Assembly (NCBI GenBank): GCA_023409615.1 | Contig: JAEYRF010000198.1 | Coordinates: 1 to 8,673 of the forward strand | DNA from: Bacillota bacterium | GTDB lineage: Bacteria; Bacillota; Clostridia; Acetivibrionales; DTU013 | Length of the DNA: 8,673 nt | Direction of reading: 5' to 3' | Program-made: the position numbers and the translations under genes | Part shown: one piece after another, positions 1 to 6,023 of the stretch | Layout of the letters: each line of letters opens with the position of its first letter | Position numbering within the stretch: the first letter of the stretch is position 1 | The notes under the pieces: model-generated | The model's input: the letters and a program-made list of their open reading frames with translations, nothing else | The model's database searches: none | Told to the model about the DNA's origin: nothing

Positions 1-786
1 GTGTGCATAGACTGTCTCAAAACCTTTGTCATGTCTCATTTTGATATAGTCTCCATATAAAGGAGATGACCCTGTTTCTGTGATTTCACCATCCATCACC
101 GCTTTCACACTGCTTTCCTTTTCCGTATGTATATCAATCCCCGTATGAGTTTTAGTGCTTGAAGTACCATGTTGGATCTCCCCAAATGGTGTAGTAAGTG
201 TTCCGACAACAGGTGCCAACATATCAGGTACAATGGTTGAATCAGTATTAGCTGCCAATACCGACTTCCCAACAGGATATAGAGAATCAATTGCAGCTTC
301 ATCCGGCGATGAATCGGCAGTTGGAGGTGTACTCGAAGTTGGAGGCATACTCGAAGTTGGAGGCGTGTTCATAGTCGATGTCGTACCTAAAGTTGAATCA
401 ATTCCTGAACTTGCATCTTTATGTCTTTCCAAAGTTGTATCTGACACTGCCACTATGTCCACACCATTCTTCTGCGCCGCACCTGGAACAATGCTGTTTA
501 CTATATCTGCCGCCAGAGTTTCTACATAGGCAAAAACACTCTTTAATTCAATGTTGTGGCTTAGTGTGTATCTGATCTGATCCGTTAAAAAATTTGCAGC
601 AGAAATGTTAACATTTTTTGCGATAATAACTATGAAAAACAGCAAAGTACAAATGAGTGCCTGAAATGTGACCAACCTTCGCAAACCGCTGTCACGACTG
701 TTCCTTGAATACCCTCCGCCAGGTGCTGACCTGCGAGGAGCAGGCCTTCTTCCAGTATATCTGGATCTGACCGATGAAGCTTCCAT
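1..786 (-). CDS. M23 (LytM) peptidase-family membrane protein, partial; SpoIVFA-like position
   Basis: This reading frame is open for 262 codons from an ATG at 786 to the window edge, so its C-terminus is missing. A cytosolic N-terminus rich in Arg, Pro and Ser (residues 1-38) precedes one membrane segment (about 39-57). Next come a linker with three short Pro-Thr-Ser repeats (about 141-157) and the start of a LytM domain (about 190 onward). The first zinc motif HxxxD is present (His214 and Asp218 in THTGID), as is the conserved Tyr-Ala-His at 260-262. The final HxH motif would lie outside the window, so catalytic competence cannot be judged. AGGAG lies 10 bases before the chosen ATG; two nearer ATGs are out of frame. 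The gene occupies the place of B. subtilis spoIVFA, which also has one membrane segment and an external LytM-like domain and regulates the SpoIVFB protease. A sporulation role is inference; a cell-wall endopeptidase is the alternative. Confidence 0.82.
   Translation of the reverse strand, partial: MEASSVRSRYTGRRPAPRRSAPGGGYSRNSRDSGLRRLVTFQALICTLLFFIVIIAKNVNISAANFLTDQIRYTLSHNIELKSVFAYVETLAADIVNSIVPGAAQKNGVDIVAVSDTTLERHKDASSGIDSTLGTTSTMNTPPTSSMPPTSSTPPTADSSPDEAAIDSLYPVGKSVLAANTDSTIVPDMLAPVVGTLTTPFGEIQHGTSSTKTHTGIDIHTEKESSVKAVMDGEITETGSSPLYGDYIKMRHDKGFETVYAH
320..373 (-). repeat. Three tandem 18-bp units encoding a Pro-Pro-Thr-Ser-Ser linker
   Basis: Three consecutive 18-bp units (320-337, 338-355, 356-373 on the plus strand) each begin gttggaggy; the third is diverged at its end. 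On the coding strand they give about three copies of PPTSSx, in the linker between the membrane segment and the LytM domain of the M23 protein. This is a low-complexity extracytoplasmic spacer whose unit number could vary between strains by slippage. Confidence 0.75.
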
Positions 787-796
787 ATCATCTCAT

Positions 797-801
797 CTCC
801 T
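797..801 (-). promoter_or_regulatory. Ribosome binding site of the M23 gene
   Basis: AGGAG on the minus strand lies 10 bases before the ATG at 786. Two further ATGs lie between this site and the chosen start, 5 and 10 bases upstream of it, but both are out of frame. The site therefore fixes the start only together with the reading frame. Confidence 0.6.
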
Positions 802-829
802 GTAAATAAAAAATCGGATGCATCCAATT
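802..829 (-). terminator. Hairpin plus T-run just upstream of the M23 gene (weak terminator or leader element)
   Basis: On the minus strand, AATTGGA and TCCGATT can pair around a TGCA loop, with one G-U pair. A run of T with a single A follows directly, and the M23 ribosome binding site comes right after. The core GGATGCATCC (816-825) is a perfect palindrome. The stem is short and moderately AT-rich. It could be a weak second terminator, an attenuation element in the M23 leader, or chance. Confidence 0.3.
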
Positions 830-878
830 CAGTATATTGATGAAATGACATTTTTATGTCTACAATCAAAGTTACAGC

Positions 879-907
879 ACAAAAGCGGCCTCATCAGCCG
901 CTTTTGT
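879..907 (-). terminator. Intrinsic terminator after the mgsA-like gene
   Basis: A perfect 11-bp inverted repeat (arms 879-889 and 897-907, ACAAAAGCGGC type) flanks a 7-base loop. It starts 17 bases after the mgsA-like stop codon. On the minus strand the right arm ends in CGCTTTTGT, giving a short U-tract that overlaps the stem. The element is nearly symmetrical, so it could also stop plus-strand transcription. It probably closes the radC-to-mgsA transcription unit and separates it from the M23 gene. Confidence 0.75.
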
Positions 908-924
908 TCACCTATCCATGTGAT

Positions 925-1317
925 TCATTTCAGTTCACGCCAGATCAAATCGCCTCTTTCAAGTCCCTTTATAAGCATCTCCGCTGTTGCTATATTTGTT
1001 GCAAACGGTATATTGTTCATGTCACACAAGCGCAGGAGAGCATTAATATCAGGCTCATACTCCCTTGGGCCTATTGGATCTCTCAAGAAAATCACCATAT
1101 CTATTTCATTGAGTGAAACTCTAACAGCAATTTGTTGAGCACCGCCCTGCGGTCCGGGAGAAAATCTATAAACGGGAAGCCCTGCTCCCTCTGATATAAA
1201 TGACGCAGTGGTGCCGGTTGCAAACAGAGAATGCTGATGCAGTATCGCTTTATAAGCAATACACAGTTCCACTATAAGTTCCTTCTTATTATCATGTGCT
1301 ATCAGAGCAATGTTCAT
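925..1317 (-). CDS. mgsA: Methylglyoxal synthase family protein with altered active site
   Basis: This 130-residue protein aligns along its whole length with methylglyoxal synthase, which converts dihydroxyacetone phosphate to methylglyoxal and phosphate in the cytosol. Family motifs are clear: AHDNKK (7-12), FATGTT (32-37), GPQGG (55-59), RDP (79-81), EPD (88-90), LLRL (94-97) and ATNxATAE (106-113). By an ungapped offset of 11 to E. coli MgsA, His8, Asp9, Lys12, Thr34, Thr36, Thr37 and Asp90 are kept (His19, Asp20, Lys23, Thr45, Thr47, Thr48, Asp101). However, the catalytic base Asp71 is Ala60, His98 is Tyr87 and Ser65 is Pro54. The fold and most of the phosphate pocket should remain while catalysis is doubtful. 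It may be a non-catalytic ligand-binding relative or have a changed reaction. The gene follows minE by 59 bp with a rather distant GGAAGG ribosome binding site, and a terminator follows it. Family assignment is firm; activity is not. Confidence 0.9.
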   Translation of the reverse strand: MNIALIAHDNKKELIVELCIAYKAILHQHSLFATGTTASFISEGAGLPVYRFSPGPQGGAQQIAVRVSLNEIDMVIFLRDPIGPREYEPDINALLRLCDMNNIPFATNIATAEMLIKGLERGDLIWRELK

Positions 1318-1361
1318 TTTACAGGCTTTACCTTCCCCATAAAATCCTCACCAGTGCTGTT

Positions 1362-1375
1362 GTATGAAGTCATAC
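1362..1375 (-). other. Small inverted repeat directly after minE
   Basis: GTATG and CATAC arms surround a four-base loop, one base after the minE stop codon. There is no T-run, so it is unlikely to be a terminator. It could protect or process the messenger between minE and the mgsA-like gene. The arms are short enough to arise by chance. Confidence 0.25.
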
Positions 1376-1376
1376 C

Positions 1377-1658
1377 TTACCTTCCGCTGTTTCTGATATT
1401 CCTTATTGGAATGTTGGCATAAAGAGCAGGTACATAATTCTCTCCATCATCACTTTTTGTTCTGGTCAACTGTATGTCCAATGCGCTTTCATCAACATCC
1501 ATGTAGTTGGTAATAACTTTGATGATTTCGCTTTTCAGCATTTCAAGAAATTGCGGCGAAACATTTGCACGGTCATGGATAAGCACCAGCTTCAGTCTTT
1601 CTTTGGCTACATCCTTGGAGTTCTTTTGTTTACGAAATATTTTACTTAAATCGAGCAG
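1377..1658 (-). CDS. minE: Cell division topological specificity factor MinE (CTG start proposed)
   Basis: MinE stimulates the MinD ATPase and drives MinCD off the membrane, which places the division site. From the proposed CTG the protein has 93 residues, normal for the family. It starts MLDLSKIFRKQK, an amphipathic membrane-targeting segment, followed by DVAKERLKLVLIHDRAN (16-32), the MinD-contact region, which matches the family pattern xAKERLxxxxxxxR. The C-terminal dimerisation domain follows (about 34-85, including IIKVITNYMDVD). No ATG, GTG or TTG lies in frame between the GTG at 1586 and the end of minD. Starting at that GTG would delete 24 conserved residues. The CTG at 1656-1658 lies 9 bases after GGGAGG, and the gap to minD is 17 bp. 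Identity is certain; the start is inferred from homology and the ribosome binding site. Confidence 0.93.
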   Translation of the reverse strand: MLDLSKIFRKQKNSKDVAKERLKLVLIHDRANVSPQFLEMLKSEIIKVITNYMDVDESALDIQLTRTKSDDGENYVPALYANIPIRNIRNSGR

Positions 1659-1667
1659 CTTGTATAC

Positions 1668-1673
1668 CCTCCC
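1668..1673 (-). promoter_or_regulatory. Strong ribosome binding site that sets the minE CTG start
   Basis: GGGAGG on the minus strand lies immediately after the minD stop codon (1676-1678) and 9 bases before CTG at 1658. The only other near-cognate start close by in frame is a CTG at 1677-1679. That one overlaps the minD stop codon and lies upstream of this site, so it is not used by it. Confidence 0.8.
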
Positions 1674-1675
1674 TT

Positions 1676-2476
1676 TCAGTTCGCCTTTAGGCCGAATAAC
1701 TTCTTTAGTTTGAGCATAAAGCCCTGATCCGCATCAAAGTTTATAAAAGGAACATCTTCTCCCTCTATTCTTTGTACGATGTTTCTGTATGCCTGTCCTG
1801 CCAGTGATTTTTCATCGTTGATCGCTGGCTCTCCTCTATTAGTTGAAATAACAATTTTCTCATCATCAGGAACCACACCAATCAGGCCAATAGCAAGTAT
1901 GTCAATGATATCGTCAATAGACATCATGTCTCCGCGTTTTACCATATCAATACGCATTCTATTGATCAGTAGCTTTGGATTTCTTAATTCATTTGCCTCA
2001 AGAAGCCCGACTATCCTATCGGCATCCCTGACGGCAGATACTTCAGGTGTAGTGATTACGATTGCTTTGTCCGCCCCTGCAATGGCATTTTTAAATCCCT
2101 GCTCTATACCTGCAGGACAATCTACTATTATGTAATCATACTCATCCTTTAATTCCCCGCAAAGCTTCATCATCTGCTGAGGCGTCACTGCTGACTTGTC
2201 TCTTGTCTGAGCAGCCGGTAACAGATATAGTCCCTCATAGCGTTTATCCTTGATCAGAGCCTGTTTTACCCGACAAAATCCTTCTACAACATCAACTAGA
2301 TCGTAAACGATCCTGTTTTCCAAACCCATTACAACATCGAGATTGCGAAGACCAATGTCCGTATCGATAAGGACTACCTTATGTCCTGCCAATGCAAGCC
2401 CTGTACCGATATTGGCTGTTGTTGTTGTTTTTCCTACGCCACCTTTTCCTGATGTTATTACTATGACCTCACCCAT
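1676..2476 (-). CDS. minD: Septum site-determining ATPase MinD
   Basis: MinD is a deviant Walker A (ParA/MinD) ATPase that binds the membrane as an ATP dimer, recruits MinC and is released by MinE. The 266-residue protein has the P-loop SGKGGVGKTT (9-18), with signature Lys11 and Lys16. It also has the switch I region DTDIGLRNLD (38-47) and the Walker B/switch II stretch IIVDCPAGIEQG (116-127). The C-terminal amphipathic membrane-targeting helix spans about 251-266 (FMLKLKKLFGL). All catalytic residues look intact and the length is typical. The ATG at 2476 is 7 bases after a perfect AGGAGG. It lies 46 bp after minC and 17 bp before minE, consistent with one min transcript. Confidence 0.97.
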   Translation of the reverse strand: MGEVIVITSGKGGVGKTTTTANIGTGLALAGHKVVLIDTDIGLRNLDVVMGLENRIVYDLVDVVEGFCRVKQALIKDKRYEGLYLLPAAQTRDKSAVTPQQMMKLCGELKDEYDYIIVDCPAGIEQGFKNAIAGADKAIVITTPEVSAVRDADRIVGLLEANELRNPKLLINRMRIDMVKRGDMMSIDDIIDILAIGLIGVVPDDEKIVISTNRGEPAINDEKSLAGQAYRNIVQRIEGEDVPFINFDADQGFMLKLKKLFGLKAN

Positions 2477-2522
2477 CCAAATACCTCCTGTGTGCCTTGT
2501 TGCAGGCCTCGCTTTTCACTTC

Positions 2523-3203
2523 TTATTTATATTGGGGAAGAAATCTTTCAATATATACAAGCTCATCCTTCACATAAGCAAGTTCAGGCATTAGTCCTTG
2601 CCTGGTTTCCTTAGTGTCGGGAGGCCGTGTTATGACATCTGCAATACGCAGCTGGGTCGGCTGTAGGCTCAGCGCTGCAACAACGGCGTCTTTGTTACCG
2701 TCAGCTCCGGCATGTACCATGCCACGCAGTGAACCCATGACAACTACATTCCCTGTAGCGATAACCTCCCCACCCGGGTTTACATCTCCAATAACGACCA
2801 GATTTCCCTCAAAGCTAATCAACTGACCGGATCTGACTGTGCCCCTGTAAAACTTGGATACACCCTCTTCAAGACCTTTGAAATACATCAGCCTCATTCT
2901 TGGCTTATCTATGTTTTTGTCAACCTCTTCCGGTTCATTCTCGGGTATAGAGCTATCTTCTTCAAAACTCTTAATTTCTGCATTTGCTTTTTCAGAAATA
3001 AGTGCGGCAATAATTTGTTCCTGCTCTGCAGTTAGCTTTTTACCACGATATTTGACAGCAAGACTTGCACCTTTAAAAAATCTGCCCGAAGATTCGAGCT
3101 TTCTGGCAACATGTTCGTAAATGGTATCAAAATCATCCTCTTCTCGCATAATCAGTATCAGACCGTTTACAGTTGCCTTAAAGCTGATAATATTTTCCTC
3201 CAT
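2523..3203 (-). CDS. minC: Septum site-determining protein MinC
   Basis: MinC blocks FtsZ ring assembly away from midcell when recruited to the membrane by MinD. The 226-residue protein has an N-terminal FtsZ-inhibitory domain (about 1-78) and an acidic linker rich in Glu and Asp (about 80-100). The C-terminal beta-helix domain (about 105-205) carries the MinD-binding RSGQ motif (124-127) and the glycine-turn signature GNVVVMGSLRGMVHAG (151-166). Length and domains are normal. The ATG at 3203 follows GGGGG by 9 bases. A 157-bp gap with promoter-like signals separates it from the PBP gene, so minC is probably the first gene of a min sub-operon as well as part of a longer readthrough transcript. 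Confidence 0.96.
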   Translation of the reverse strand: MEENIISFKATVNGLILIMREEDDFDTIYEHVARKLESSGRFFKGASLAVKYRGKKLTAEQEQIIAALISEKANAEIKSFEEDSSIPENEPEEVDKNIDKPRMRLMYFKGLEEGVSKFYRGTVRSGQLISFEGNLVVIGDVNPGGEVIATGNVVVMGSLRGMVHAGADGNKDAVVAALSLQPTQLRIADVITRPPDTKETRQGLMPELAYVKDELVYIERFLPQYK

Positions 3204-3263
3204 TGACCAGATCCCCCTGCTGTAAAGTCTAACTTCGGTATAAACTTTAGTTTCACATATTTC

Positions 3264-3292
3264 ATTATTACATTAATTATTCATTAAAACAA
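3264..3292 (-). promoter_or_regulatory. Candidate promoter of the min genes (proximal)
   Basis: On the minus strand, TTGTTT (3287-3292) is followed after 17 bases by AATAAT (3264-3269), which is preceded by TGT to give an extended -10 pattern. The predicted transcript would begin roughly 50 bases before minC. The -35 match to TTGACA is only three of six. The AT-rich setting makes chance matches likely, so confidence is limited. Confidence 0.45.
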
Positions 3293-3305
3293 GCAAAAAA
3301 ATAAT

Positions 3306-3332
3306 ATTATAACGTATAACAGCAGCATGCAA
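3306..3332 (-). promoter_or_regulatory. Candidate promoter of the min genes (distal)
   Basis: On the minus strand a perfect TATAAT (3306-3311) lies 15 bases after TTGCAT (3327-3332). Spacing is short and the -35 is weak. The signal sits just upstream of the proximal candidate, so the two could act as a tandem pair. No convincing GC-rich terminator for the upstream PBP gene is seen in the same gap, although a T7 run follows the AT-only palindrome ATAATATTAT. Confidence 0.35.
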
Positions 3333-3360
3333 TTTCTCCAGCTCTGACAATAATACATTC

Positions 3361-5472
3361 TCACTGATTAAAAACAGGCGACTGTGGTTCCAGTTCTGAG
3401 CTTCCTGCATCAGCCTTTTTCAACCCGAAATACTCATCAATGATATCTCTTGCGATCGGGGCAACATTAGAACCCCATGCGCCCTTTTCCACAACAACCG
3501 CTATAGCAATCTGTGGGTCATCAGCAGGAGCATAGCACACAAACAATGCGTTAGGTGAACGCTCAATCCCTTTTGATGTCTGAGCTGTACCGGTTTTACC
3601 GGCTACATCGAAGGGCAGTCCCTGAAATGATTTATATGCCGTACCATCTATAGATGATGTAACAGCCACCATACCCTGTTTTACGGCGTCTATCGTCGAT
3701 TGCTGCACTGGAACTTGTGTATAGCTTGGTTCGGTCACATTGACGACAGATCCGTCGTAACGGGTCACCTCTTTGATCAGATATGGCTTGTATCTTTTCC
3801 CTCCATTTGCTATGGTACTTATATAGTTTGCCATCTGCAATGGAGTAAAACGGCTGTCAAACTGCCCTATAGATGCTTGTGCAGTATCTGCCGGCCTCCA
3901 AATATCGTTTCTAATATCCAGCTTCAGTTCCTTAGATGACATAAAGCCCGCCTTCTCACTTGGCAGATCAATTCCCGTCAATTTTCCAAGTCCAAAATAA
4001 TCAGCCCATTCACCGAGTGTATCAATAGTCGTTTCCACACCAATCAAATAAAAGTAGACATTACACGAAGTTTCAAGTGCCTTCTTCAGGTCCAGCAGCC
4101 CGTGGCCAGATCTTGGTCTTTCCAGACAGTATAAATCCCTGTTTCCGATCACAATATGTCCGGGATCCCGTCTATTGCTATTGGTCGGCGTGATAACGCC
4201 CTTTTCTAGTGCAGAAATGGCGACCAAAGGCTTAAAAGTAGAACCAGGCTCATACATACCCTGTATTGCTCGGTTAACTTGAGCCTTATTTTCATCATTA
4301 TTCAAAGCTGAAATTATCTTTTGTGCCTCGGTATCTTCCGAACCGGCCAGATAAACCTTTGGATCAAAACTGGGGTAGCTTGCTATAGTCAGCACCTCTC
4401 CGGTATTGACATCCATCACCACCGCGGCGCCTGCATTAGCATCTGCATAATTACTGTCTTCCTTCTTGTTTCTGATGAACTCTATATTCCGTGCCAGTGA
4501 CTCCATAGCTGCTTTTTGCAGATTCGTATCAATGGTAAGCATCACGTTACTGCCGGGAACTGCTGCTACAGTCTCCTTCTTTTGGGTCAGTCTTCCGGTA
4601 GTATCCACCTCAATGCTCATTTTCCCTTTTTGGCCTCTAAGGTATCTTTCGGCCTGCAGTTCTATTCCTGCATAGCCAATCAGGTCATCATTATCATAAC
4701 CTTCTTCCTTGAGATCGTCATACCTTGCTTGTGAGATCGATCGGATATACCCAAGTACATGTGCCTCTTCGTAAGTATCAACATACTCCCTTACCGGTTC
4801 GAGTGTAGTAAATATACCAGGGAACTCGCGATTTCTTTCTTCCAGTTCGTAAATAGTAAGATTGCTTACATCATTGGCCAACGTTATTGTCCCACCGGTT
4901 GAAAAATTCCAGTTATTGATCATAATCTCATATCTGAAAAGCATGATCCTATAAGCCTGTTCATTGGTAAACGAATCATCAATTTTGAACACCTCTTTCC
5001 TGAGGTGCTTAAATAGCTCTCCTGCAGTAGATTTTACATCGTCTTCCTTCAAACCGAGTCTGTTTGAATTGGTTTGCCATGCCTTAATCTCTTTCTCGGA
5101 CCTTCCATTGAATGTCAAAGGGTTAAATGTCAAATATTTTGTAATACTATCTACATAACTCTCCGAATTCTTGTCCAACAAATCTGAAAGCTTAAGCAGC
5201 ATTTCGTTCAGTTCTGCTGTCGTGATACTAGTCTTGACCAGATGAACTGCATACCCTTGCTTGTTCACTGCAAGCGGGACGCCATTCCTGTCAAGGATCT
5301 TTCCTCTGGGAGCTTCTACGTCACTTTCCTTCAAAAATCTTCTGCTAGAGTTGGCATAATACTTTTCACCCTCTACAACCTGCAGGTTAAAAAGACGAAA
5401 AATAATCATGAATCCAAAAATAAGAAATCCAAGACTGAGTATGATATATCTGTTATTAAGCTTATCCTTCAA
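3361..5472 (-). CDS. mrdA: Class B penicillin-binding protein 2 (peptidoglycan D,D-transpeptidase)
   Basis: This 703-residue bitopic membrane protein crosslinks peptidoglycan, probably during elongation with the Mre complex. One N-terminal membrane anchor (about 9-30) is followed by the PBP dimerisation/pedestal domain, which includes APRGKILDRNG (54-64) and continues to about 290. The transpeptidase domain follows (about 345-680), with all three active-site motifs: STFK (Ser411, Lys414), SCN (469-471) and KTGT (626-629). There is no PASTA domain, which argues against SpoVD/PBP2x types; the C-terminus ends in a short polar tail. The start is TTG at 5472, 6 bases after AGAGGTG, and the gap from mreD is 35 bp. 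Being next to mreBCD supports an elongasome role. B. subtilis has no PBP at this place. A SEDS glycosyltransferase partner (RodA) is not present in the window. Confidence 0.95.
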   Translation of the reverse strand: MKDKLNNRYIILSLGFLIFGFMIIFRLFNLQVVEGEKYYANSSRRFLKESDVEAPRGKILDRNGVPLAVNKQGYAVHLVKTSITTAELNEMLLKLSDLLDKNSESYVDSITKYLTFNPLTFNGRSEKEIKAWQTNSNRLGLKEDDVKSTAGELFKHLRKEVFKIDDSFTNEQAYRIMLFRYEIMINNWNFSTGGTITLANDVSNLTIYELEERNREFPGIFTTLEPVREYVDTYEEAHVLGYIRSISQARYDDLKEEGYDNDDLIGYAGIELQAERYLRGQKGKMSIEVDTTGRLTQKKETVAAVPGSNVMLTIDTNLQKAAMESLARNIEFIRNKKEDSNYADANAGAAVVMDVNTGEVLTIASYPSFDPKVYLAGSEDTEAQKIISALNNDENKAQVNRAIQGMYEPGSTFKPLVAISALEKGVITPTNSNRRDPGHIVIGNRDLYCLERPRSGHGLLDLKKALETSCNVYFYLIGVETTIDTLGEWADYFGLGKLTGIDLPSEKAGFMSSKELKLDIRNDIWRPADTAQASIGQFDSRFTPLQMANYISTIANGGKRYKPYLIKEVTRYDGSVVNVTEPSYTQVPVQQSTIDAVKQGMVAVTSSIDGTAYKSFQGLPFDVAGKTGTAQTSKGIERSPNALFVCYAPADDPQIAIAVVVEKGAWGSNVAPIARDIIDEYFGLKKADAGSSELEPQSPVFNQ

Positions 5473-5478
5473 TTACAA

Positions 5479-5485
5479 CACCTCT
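5479..5485 (-). promoter_or_regulatory. Ribosome binding site setting the TTG start of the PBP gene
   Basis: AGAGGTG on the minus strand lies 6 bases before TTG at 5472. A TTG nearer the site is followed at once by a stop codon (TTGTAA), so the chosen TTG is the sensible start. It places the membrane anchor at the expected distance from the N-terminus. Confidence 0.65.
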
Positions 5486-5507
5486 GCTATGAGCCAAACT
5501 TCACTCA

Positions 5508-6023
5508 TCAGTACCTTCTTATTGTCTTATCTGTATCATTGAACCATTTATCGGCCTTTATCATCAGAGGAAATATTAATATAGCAACTGCGCTGTTATA
5601 TGCCGCTTCAGGCAGTACAACTCTTGTAAATGCATATATGAAATCCATATCAACGCTCATGATATTATTGATGATAAAAATGACAGACTCATACGCAACA
5701 GAATACACAAAAGTAAAGAATAGGGCAATTAAGAAATTATCCCTGAACAGTCTTTTATTAAGCGACCCAACTACGATGCCAAGATAGAATCCGAACAAAG
5801 CATAAAATCCAAACACACTACCAAACATCAAGTCTGCAGCAAGTCCTGCGAACAATCCTACAGCACCGCCTTCAACGTTACCTCTGAGTAAAGCGGTAAT
5901 AATGATGAAAACCGCAAGTAAATTGGGCAAAACCCCATAAATCGCTGCATACTGCAGCAAAGTTGTTTGCAGCAGCAGCAACAAACTCACGAAGAAAAAA
6001 TAAAACAGGAATTTTTTTTTCAT
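5508..6023 (-). CDS. mreD: Rod shape-determining membrane protein MreD
   Basis: MreD is an integral membrane partner of MreC and the MreB filament in the rod elongation complex. The 171-residue protein is almost wholly hydrophobic, with five or six probable membrane segments (about 5-24, 29-46, 54-72, 74-88, 98-118 and 135-155). It has the poorly conserved sequence typical of the family. The best clues are the PNLLAVFIIITALLRG region (33-48) and its place directly after mreC. Its ATG shares one base with the mreC stop codon (TAATG), so translation is probably coupled. The second to fourth codons form a run of nine A. Confidence 0.92.
   Translation of the reverse strand: MKKKFLFYFFFVSLLLLLQTTLLQYAAIYGVLPNLLAVFIIITALLRGNVEGGAVGLFAGLAADLMFGSVFGFYALFGFYLGIVVGSLNKRLFRDNFLIALFFTFVYSVAYESVIFIINNIMSVDMDFIYAFTRVVLPEAAYNSAVAILIFPLMIKADKWFNDTDKTIRRY
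6012..6020 (-). repeat. Homopolymer of nine A right after the mreD start codon
   Basis: The mreD coding strand begins ATG followed by nine A (Lys-Lys-Lys). Such runs are known slippage sites for polymerases. A one-base change would shift the mreD frame at codon 4 without touching mreC. Functional slippage is not shown by the sequence. Confidence 0.6.

Noticed and set aside
155..529. Plus-strand open frame of 124 codons with repeated valine-glycine-glycine segments
   Set aside because: It is the antisense of the M23 gene; the repeats come from the Pro-Thr-Ser linker. The minus frame is open through the whole region, has a ribosome binding site and shows family motifs.
630..869. Minus-strand frame of 79 codons overlapping the start of the M23 gene
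   Set aside because: It has no recognisable motif and lies in another frame over the M23 N-terminus. Its own start lacks a good ribosome binding site.
826..878. Sigma-E type promoter for the M23 gene (TATACT and nearby boxes)
   Set aside because: A TATACT is present, but no -35 element for sigma-A or sigma-E lies at proper spacing. The matches are no better than expected in AT-rich sequence.
1140..1165. Sequence error as the cause of the Asp-to-Ala change in the mgsA-like gene
   Set aside because: It cannot be excluded for one base. However, two further active-site changes, at separate places and in an intact frame, make genuine divergence more likely.
1377..1586. Shorter minE of 69 residues from the GTG at 1586
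   Set aside because: It lacks the membrane-targeting and MinD-contact segment, which is encoded in frame just upstream behind a strong ribosome binding site.
2477..2522. Hairpin in the minC-minD gap (GCCT and AGGC arms)
   Set aside because: Four base pairs and no T-run; too weak to call a terminator or regulator.
5242..5787. Plus-strand open frame of 181 codons spanning the mreD-PBP junction
   Set aside because: It crosses two genes supported by strong homology on the other strand. Its translation shows no recognisable domain.
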